From: Sphingobacterium sp.
GTDB taxonomy: Bacteria > Bacteroidota > Bacteroidia > SpSt-205
DNA length: 6,551 nt
NCBI GenBank assembly: GCA_028276345.1
Contig: JAPYWM010000075.1
Location: 1-6,551, forward strand
Direction of reading: 5' to 3'
In this document: piece after piece, positions 1 through 4,630 of the stretch
Numbering within the stretch: position 1 is the stretch's first letter
Layout: the number at the start of each line of letters is the position of its first letter
Made by a program: the position numbers and the translations under genes
Notes under the pieces: generated by a model
Database searches by the model: none
What the model saw: only the letters and a program-made list of their open reading frames with translations
Told to the model about the DNA's origin: nothing

Positions 1-2
1 CC

Positions 3-92
3 ACTTATGACTACCGTCGCCTCGTCCAGGAGATTACCACTCTCTACGAGAGCCTACTCGCCGAAAATAACCTACTCCCCTCCCAGAAATAA
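3..92 (+). CDS. C-terminal fragment, possible GT-B glycosyltransferase
   Basis: This is an open frame entering from the left edge and ending in TAA at 90-92, giving 29 residues. The visible tail starts TYDYRRLVQEITTLYESLL and ends in a short polar tail. An aromatic-rich 'Y.y..lv.ei..lYe.ll' helix is typical of the last helix of GT4/GT1 glycosyltransferases, which transfer sugars from nucleotide-sugar donors, often for lipopolysaccharide or capsule. No catalytic or donor-binding region is in the window, so the family call is a weak inference from the C-terminal helix alone. The gene converges on the minus-strand aminotransferase with 50 bp between the stops and no evident hairpin terminator there. 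It is the only gene in the window on the plus strand. Confidence 0.45.
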   Translation, partial: TYDYRRLVQEITTLYESLLAENNLLPSQK

Positions 93-142
93 GCCCAAGC
101 CGCACCCCCGCCTTACATAGTCCCTGAGTGTAGCCTGAAACG

Positions 143-1378
143 TTAGAACACCGGTGTATGCTCCCGACTGTAAATATTCAGACCCGAGCGGAGGATTTCC
201 ACGGCCTGCTCAAGGTGATGCTCTTCCAGCACGTAGGCAATCCGCACCAGTTTTTTCCCATGCTCCGGCTGCGTGAAAAAGCCCGTCCCTGGCGCTACCA
301 TGACGGTCGTATTGTGTACATCAAAGCACTCCAACATCCATCGGGCAAACACATCACTGTCATCTATGGGTAGCTCCGGCATGAGGTAGAAAGCGCCCTG
401 ACTGGAGGCGCAGGTAACACCTGCAATGCTCCGCAGCCCTTGTAAAAGCACATCCCGCCGCCGCTGAAAGGTCTCCCGGACGTAGTCGTAGTGCTCCTTA
501 GGCAGGGCGAGAAGGGCCATTCCACCGATCTGCCCCAGCGTAGGCGGGGCCAGCCGCGCCTGCGCCCACTTGAGCGCCGCCTGCAAAACATCCGTATTCC
601 ACGACACCAATGCCCCTATTCGCGCACCGCATGCTGAGTACCGCTTAGAAAGGGTATCTATCACCACCACGTAGTCCTTCCCATCCGTGATTTCCAGCGC
701 CGAGAAAAATCGCTGCCCATCATAGCAATAATCCCGATACGATTCATCACTGATCAGCCAGAGATTGTGCTTTTTGCACAGGGCACCAATAGCTCGTACC
801 TCATCCTCCGAGTATAACTTCCCAGTAGGGTTAGACGGGTTGCAAAGCAAAATAGCCCGGGTACGTTCTGTTAGCGCTGCTTCCAGCGTGACGGGACTGG
901 GTAGCGCAAAGTCTTCCGTGATAAAACTCTCCACTGCCCTTAGGCGAATCCCGGTTGCATACGAAAGACCAATATAATTCGCATAGGTGGGGTCAATAAC
1001 CAGCACTTCATCGCCTGGCGACAGTAGCGTCAAAAACGCAAAAAGCAAAGCTTCCGACCCCCCCGTCGTGGTAAGGAAGTGCTGCGCCTCCAACGGGATA
1101 CCATAAATCTCATTGTAAAACCGGGCATAAGCTTCCCGAAAAGCGGGCATACCTCCCGACTCCGTATAATCTAACACGCGAATGTCTGCTCCCTCGATTG
1201 CCTTCCAGTAAACCGAGGGCGTGGCTAAGTCGGGCTGGCCAATGTTTAGATGTAGGACTTTCTTTCCCTGAGCTTTAGCTTGATTGGCGTAAGGAACCAG
1301 CTTCCGGATAGGTGAGGACGGAACCTCTATAGCCCGTGTGCTGAGGTTAGGCATATTCCAAAGGTAAGTAGTTTTCAT
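143..1378 (-). CDS. Class I (AspC-like) PLP-dependent aminotransferase
   Basis: The 411-residue product is a fold-type I aminotransferase that would move an amino group between an amino acid and a 2-oxo acid in the cytoplasm. Visible landmarks are GQPD near 47-50, the TGGSEA PLP-phosphate loop at 105-110, NPSNPTG at 180-186 with N183, D211 and Y214 in the SDESY motif, Schiff-base K245 in SKRYSACGARIG with R253 following, and R379 as the likely substrate-carboxylate arginine. The N-terminal SSPIRKLVPYA segment resembles Bacteroidota proteins annotated as aspartate aminotransferase. Substrate is not fixed by sequence: aspartate, aromatic acids or prephenate are all possible. The ATG at 1378 overlaps the mqnA stop as ATGA, which supports this start. 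A second in-frame ATG at 1354 fits homologue N-termini equally well. The frame stays open to 1573, but those extra 65 residues lie inside mqnA and look non-coding. Confidence 0.93.
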   Translation of the reverse strand: MKTTYLWNMPNLSTRAIEVPSSPIRKLVPYANQAKAQGKKVLHLNIGQPDLATPSVYWKAIEGADIRVLDYTESGGMPAFREAYARFYNEIYGIPLEAQHFLTTTGGSEALLFAFLTLLSPGDEVLVIDPTYANYIGLSYATGIRLRAVESFITEDFALPSPVTLEAALTERTRAILLCNPSNPTGKLYSEDEVRAIGALCKKHNLWLISDESYRDYCYDGQRFFSALEITDGKDYVVVIDTLSKRYSACGARIGALVSWNTDVLQAALKWAQARLAPPTLGQIGGMALLALPKEHYDYVRETFQRRRDVLLQGLRSIAGVTCASSQGAFYLMPELPIDDSDVFARWMLECFDVHNTTVMVAPGTGFFTQPEHGKKLVRIAYVLEEHHLEQAVEILRSGLNIYSREHTPVF

Positions 1379-2055
1379 GAGAGAGACGGCAGGCGCTGCC
1401 GCCAGAAGGGCACAGCTTGCCGGGAGAGGCGATATTGAATGCCCTGCCAGTACGTATACACCTGTGTGGCTGGCAGCCCATACAGCCATGCGGCCTCTTC
1501 TGCCCAGCCTATGAGGTCCCATGGCCCTAAAAACAGCCTTCGCAAGTCTCTCCGCAAGGCGCCCCGTATACACCAGACTGCGTACACAAAAGGCCGCCCG
1601 ACCCGCTCCTGTACAAGAGCCCCCAAGTCCACACTATACGGATAAAAACCCCGCCATCGCAGCGCCCCATCGCCTATGAAAAGCCGCCCTACCCGTCCAT
1701 GCCACGCCCTTTCCAGAATAGGAAGGGGCCGCAAGTACCCCTTCTTCATAAGCCACTGCACCAGGGCCACCGACGAGGTCGAAGCTGCATCTGCCACGAT
1801 CGCCTCCCAGGCCTCTGGCGGGTATTCTCCCAGGAGGAGAACGCTTTGCACGGGACCTGTACTCCCAATCCCCCATGACAGCATCCATGGCGTGTGGCGT
1901 GCATACCGCATCGGCAAAAGCGCCCCTTCTACCTCTCTGCGTACCCACGCATGCGCTAGCTCTTTCGGATCCGCAAAAACACGGTACGGAACTCCCCCCC
2001 AGTCCAGAAGGCGCCTGTATGGATAGGCATTGAGATACCTAAAACAACCAATCAT
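1375..2055 (-). CDS. mqnA: Chorismate dehydratase MqnA (menaquinone, futalosine pathway)
   Basis: MqnA dehydrates chorismate to 3-[(1-carboxyvinyl)oxy]benzoate, the first committed step of futalosine-dependent menaquinone synthesis. The 226-residue product carries the family's landmarks in order: an N-terminal F-R-YLNAYP (5-12; usual form 'SYLNtkP'), P30-K-ELA, EGALLPMRY at 43-51 (usual form 'vDvalvPs.ey'), GPVQSVLLL at 67-75, an ASTSSVAL segment at 91-98, FIGDGAL at 126-132, and VDLG...GRPFVYAVW at 142-161. The fold is a periplasmic-binding-protein-like two-lobed domain, but no signal peptide is seen, as expected for this cytosolic enzyme. The start at 2055 puts YLN at the usual distance from the N-terminus. 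It lies inside the end of the phosphatase gene, with a 17-nt overlap, and its TGA overlaps the aminotransferase ATG. At 226 residues it is somewhat shorter than many MqnA proteins, which are about 250-290 from memory. Confidence 0.9.
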   Translation of the reverse strand: MIGCFRYLNAYPYRRLLDWGGVPYRVFADPKELAHAWVRREVEGALLPMRYARHTPWMLSWGIGSTGPVQSVLLLGEYPPEAWEAIVADAASTSSVALVQWLMKKGYLRPLPILERAWHGRVGRLFIGDGALRWRGFYPYSVDLGALVQERVGRPFVYAVWCIRGALRRDLRRLFLGPWDLIGWAEEAAWLYGLPATQVYTYWQGIQYRLSRQAVPFWRQRLPSLS

Positions 2056-2656
2056 CCAGCGAAACCCCTAATGCCTGTAAATAAAAATGCCCTCCGGGAT
2101 TTCGGATGCCCCAGGAGAGCGTGCCGGGCCGATGATGAAAGGCCTCGCTCCCCTTCCCAGGCAAGTATCCCAGAAGCCAGCTCAAAAGCACCCGCAGGCT
2201 ATACCCGTGCGCAATGATGAGAACCGCTCCCGCTGGAAAAAGCGACGAGACTAACTCATAACCTGCATGGAGACGTTTCTGGAAGGTTTCTAGGCTTTCG
2301 CCGCCGGGTGGGGCCCATCGGGTATCACCGGCGGCCCACCGTGCCAGCTGCTGCTCAAGAAGGGGCTCCGCCTCCGCTCGAGGAAGCCCCTCCCATTCCC
2401 CCCACGAAAGCTCCATAAAGTGCGGCAGCTCCAAACCCCGCCGCCCTTCCGAGAGAAAATAGGCCGCCGTCTCTCGCGCCCGCTGCAAAGGCGTGTAAAC
2501 CACCGCCTGAAAAGGAATAGCGCTTAACTTTTCGGCCCAGCGCTGCGCTTGACGATGCCCTTCGGAGCTAAGGGGCGGATCGATACGCTGACCTTTTAGA
2601 CAAGAGGGGACTTCTGCCGTCGCCCCATGCCGCAAAAAATACACCGCCTGACACAT
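2039..2656 (-). CDS. Histidine phosphatase superfamily protein (CobC/PhoE-like)
   Basis: This 205-residue protein belongs to branch 1 of the histidine phosphatase (phosphoglycerate-mutase-like) superfamily, which works through a phosphohistidine intermediate. Visible catalytic elements are the LRHG motif (R9, H10), the 'GQRIDPPLSSEGHRQAQ' stretch at 22-38, YTPLQRARETA at 54-64 (R59), the acid E82 in ELSWGEWEG, PGGES at 117-121, and the second histidine H150 in IIAHG. The pattern 'G.WEG ... PGGES ... HG' is that of phosphatases such as alpha-ribazole phosphatase (CobC) or PhoE rather than a true glycolytic mutase. No substrate can be read from sequence. The ATG at 2656 shares one base with the mqnE stop (TGATG), and the 3' end runs 17 nt into mqnA, so it is translated between two menaquinone genes. 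No cobalamin gene is in view to support a CobC role. Confidence 0.88.
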   Translation of the reverse strand: MCQAVYFLRHGATAEVPSCLKGQRIDPPLSSEGHRQAQRWAEKLSAIPFQAVVYTPLQRARETAAYFLSEGRRGLELPHFMELSWGEWEGLPRAEAEPLLEQQLARWAAGDTRWAPPGGESLETFQKRLHAGYELVSSLFPAGAVLIIAHGYSLRVLLSWLLGYLPGKGSEAFHHRPGTLSWGIRNPGGHFYLQALGVSLDDWLF

Positions 2657-3762
2657 CAGACTGCTGCCGCCCGCTGAATCGGCCGATACAGCGAATCCCG
2701 CTCCACCGCCTCATACCCCGCCTGCCGAATCAAATGCTCCAGCATCTCGGTAGAAAGCGAGCCCGGCGCCTCCACCCCCGCCATACTATAAATCTTCGTT
2801 GTGTCGTCTATCGTCCCATCCAGATCATCCACCCCAAACGCCAGACTCATCTGCGCTGTCTGCACCCCGATCATGGGCCAGTAGGCTTTGAGATGCGGAA
2901 TATTATGTAGATACAGGCGGCTCACGGCATAGTTTTTGAGGTCTTCAATGGTGGAAACCTCCCCCACATGCCAAAGGCTATTATTTTCTCGCCGGTACTT
3001 GAGCGGGATAAAGCAGTTGAAGCCGCCTGTCTCCGCCTGTAGCTCCCGAAGAAGGCGCATATGGTGCACACGATGCTCGTACGTCTCAATATGCCCATAA
3101 AGCATGGTAGCATTGGAGGGGATACCCAGCTCGTGAGCCGTGCGATGTATCTGCAGCCACTCCTCCGTAGAGGCCTTCGTGGCACAAATCTGCCTGCGAA
3201 TGTCGGGGTGGAAGATTTCAGCGCCGCCCCCGGGTAAAGAGTCCAAACCCGCTTCTCGCAGCGCCAAAAGACCTTCTCGATAGCTCATCCGACTGCGCGC
3301 ACACATCACTTTTAGCTCCACTGCCGTAAAAGCTTTTACATGTATCTCCGGCAGAATCCGCTTGATGCGCCGAATCATCTCCGCGTAATACGCAATTCCC
3401 CGCTTCGGATGCACGCCCCCTACGATATGCACCTCTGTCACGCCCGTGCCTTTGTAGCGCTCTGCTATGGCTTCTATCTCCTCCAGAGAGTACTCCCAGC
3501 CGCCCGGCTCCCCAGGCTTGCGTGCAAAAGAGCAAAACGCACACTCATAAATGCAGATATTCGTCGGCTCAATATGAAAGTTGCGATTGTAATAGGCGTT
3601 TTTGTTGTGGAGGCGTTCTCGCACGAGAGTCGCTAACGCAGATAAAAAAGCCAGTCGGCCATTTTGGTACAGCCACAGGGCCTCTTCTTCTGTCAAAGGT
3701 ATCTGATTCTCCACTTTCTCATAGAGCCGGGCCTCTTCCGGAGTCATTCGAAGCGGTTTCAT
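2656..3762 (-). CDS. mqnE: Aminofutalosine synthase MqnE (radical SAM)
   Basis: MqnE joins the 5'-deoxyadenosyl radical of SAM to the MqnA product and, with loss of CO2, forms 6-amino-6-deoxyfutalosine, the second step of the futalosine menaquinone route. The 368-residue protein has the radical-SAM cluster motif C70-x3-C74-x2-C77 (CIYECAFC) after the strand-forming HIEPTN. It then has TEVHIVGGVHPKRGIAYY at 109-126, HVKAFTAVEL at 141-150, SLPGGGAEIF at 175-184, and FGVDDLDGTI at 309-318. The 'EVHIVGG.HP' and 'KAFTAVE' sequences separate it from the paralogous MqnC, which has 'QGG.NP' and 'FSP.E' at these sites. The ATG at 3762 is taken as the start; M6 (ATG at 3747) is a possible alternative. 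It is the first gene of the overlapping block. Its TGA shares a base with the phosphatase ATG. No Shine-Dalgarno sequence is seen upstream. Confidence 0.94.
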   Translation of the reverse strand: MKPLRMTPEEARLYEKVENQIPLTEEEALWLYQNGRLAFLSALATLVRERLHNKNAYYNRNFHIEPTNICIYECAFCSFARKPGEPGGWEYSLEEIEAIAERYKGTGVTEVHIVGGVHPKRGIAYYAEMIRRIKRILPEIHVKAFTAVELKVMCARSRMSYREGLLALREAGLDSLPGGGAEIFHPDIRRQICATKASTEEWLQIHRTAHELGIPSNATMLYGHIETYEHRVHHMRLLRELQAETGGFNCFIPLKYRRENNSLWHVGEVSTIEDLKNYAVSRLYLHNIPHLKAYWPMIGVQTAQMSLAFGVDDLDGTIDDTTKIYSMAGVEAPGSLSTEMLEHLIRQAGYEAVERDSLYRPIQRAAAV

Positions 3763-3769
3763 GGGAATG

Positions 3770-3777
3770 CAAAACTA
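3770..3777 (-). promoter_or_regulatory. Possible Bacteroidota -7 promoter element for mqnE operon
   Basis: Read on the minus strand the sequence is TAGTTTTG, an exact match to the Bacteroidota housekeeping -7 consensus TAnnTTTG. It lies 7 bases upstream of the mqnE ATG, so transcription would begin only a few bases before the start codon and give a nearly leaderless mRNA. No good -33 TTTG lies at the usual spacing of about 19-21 bases; the nearest TTTG (3808-3805) is 27 bases upstream, inside the inverted repeat. An 8-base match with four free choices can arise by chance, so this is tentative. Confidence 0.25.
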
Positions 3778-3793
3778 CTAACAGAACCGCATA

Positions 3794-3826
3794 AGAGAGA
3801 GTTTCAAAGTGAAACAAAAGCTCTCC
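3794..3826 (-). repeat. Inverted repeat / hairpin upstream of mqnE
   Basis: The core is a perfect 15-bp palindrome at 3801-3815, GTTTCA-AAG-TGAAAC on the plus strand, with 6-base arms and a 3-base spacer. It is flanked by a second complementary pair, GAGAGA (3795-3800) and CTCTCC (3821-3826). In RNA from the minus strand this gives an outer stem of five Watson-Crick pairs plus one G-U, an asymmetric internal loop (CUUUU against U), then the six-pair inner stem. It lies 30-65 bases upstream of the mqnE ATG. The position suits a DNA operator or a processing hairpin for read-through RNA from yggS. It has no U-run after it, so it does not look like a Rho-independent terminator. Confidence 0.45.
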
Positions 3827-3976
3827 CCATTCCAGCTCCGCCACCTCCACAGCTAAACTCGCTCCGCATAAAGCAGCCCTATACCGCCGCCACCAACCCC
3901 AGCTTTTTCTCCCCCTTTGTATCGCAGTCCCCCTAATCTTTTCACCGGAATATGATCACCATTACGACAGAGGGTT

Positions 3977-4627
3977 CTATGGTTCAAAAATCGCCGTCCC
4001 CACCCGCACTAAGGTACTTCCCTCCTCCACCGCTATCTCAAAGTCCTGCGACATGCCCATGCTGAGGGTATCCGCCGCAGGATGAAGCCGCCGAAGCTCC
4101 TCAAAAAGCCGATACAATGCCCGAAATTCCCGCCGAATCTGCGTTCGGTCCGAGGTAAAACTCGCCATGCCCATCAGGCCCCGCAGCTGCACCTTGGGCT
4201 CGGAGAGAACCTTCTCTGCAAAAGTCAAGAGCATCTCCGGCAAAACCCCATGCTTCGTGGGCTCCTGCGCAATCTTCACCTCAATGAGACACGGCACCGG
4301 CATCTCTGTCCGCTTAGCGATCTCCTGCAAAAGCCCCTCCCGATCCAGCGAATGCAAAAGCACAATATGTGGCAAAATGGCCTTGACCTTATTAGTCTGG
4401 AGGTGCCCGATGAGATGCCATTGAATGTCCGCTGGCAGAAGGGACTTTTTGTGCAGAAGTTCCTGGACGCGGTTTTCGCCGAAGTGGCGTGCCCCCTTGG
4501 CATATACGGCGTGGATAGCCTCCAGAGGTTGGTTTTTGGTGACGACGACCAGGGTGATTTCTGCTGGGGAGCGGCCTGTCCGTAGCGCAGCCGCCGAAAG
4601 ACGTTCCAGCACCCGCTCGTAGCTCAT
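3977..4627 (-). CDS. yggS: YggS/PLPHP-family pyridoxal-phosphate homeostasis protein
   Basis: The 216-residue protein is a single-domain PLP-binding TIM barrel like the N-terminal domain of alanine racemase. The family (E. coli YggS, human PLPBP) has no known catalytic activity and buffers free PLP and delivers it to apo-enzymes in the cytoplasm. Seen in order are the PLP lysine K31 in VVTKNQP, HFGENRVQE at 48-56, WHLIGHLQTNK at 70-80, LHSLD at 91-95, IEVKIAQEPTKHG at 115-127, GLMGM at 150-154, and SMGMSQDFEIAVEEGSTLVR at 189-208 followed by VGTAIF, the phosphate-binding C-terminal signature. Length is slightly below E. coli YggS. The ATG at 4627 lies 3 bases after the stop of the upstream outer-membrane-protein gene, so the two are probably cotranscribed. 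No terminator hairpin with a U-run follows its stop. Confidence 0.93.
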   Translation of the reverse strand: MSYERVLERLSAAALRTGRSPAEITLVVVTKNQPLEAIHAVYAKGARHFGENRVQELLHKKSLLPADIQWHLIGHLQTNKVKAILPHIVLLHSLDREGLLQEIAKRTEMPVPCLIEVKIAQEPTKHGVLPEMLLTFAEKVLSEPKVQLRGLMGMASFTSDRTQIRREFRALYRLFEELRRLHPAADTLSMGMSQDFEIAVEEGSTLVRVGTAIFEP

Positions 4628-4630
4628 AGC

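Noticed and set aside
93..142. A shared terminator between the two convergent genes at the left edge.
   Set aside because: Only a weak 4-base complementary pair (TACA/TGTA) with a long loop is present, with no T-run on either strand.
1379..1573. An in-frame upstream extension of the aminotransferase by 65 residues.
   Set aside because: The extension lies wholly inside mqnA in another frame, has no resemblance to aminotransferase N-termini, and the ATGA junction gives a good start at 1378.
2039..2656. Phosphoglycerate mutase (GpmA) as the identity of the histidine phosphatase.
   Set aside because: The protein is about 205 residues with PGGES and a short insert, and lacks the longer insert typical of cofactor-dependent mutases of about 230-250 residues, so a phosphatase is more likely.
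3853..3945. A 30-codon minus-strand frame starting with GTG in the yggS-mqnE gap, encoding a Gly- and Lys/Arg-rich peptide (contains RYKGGEKAGVGGGG).
   Set aside because: There is no ribosome-binding sequence, no ATG, and no family I recognise; a G-rich stretch easily yields such a peptide by chance. It would merit reviving only if conserved in relatives.
4082..4585. A 167-codon plus-strand open frame opposite yggS.
   Set aside because: It is antisense to a clearly conserved gene, has no recognisable domain, and has a composition typical of a reverse-complement shadow.
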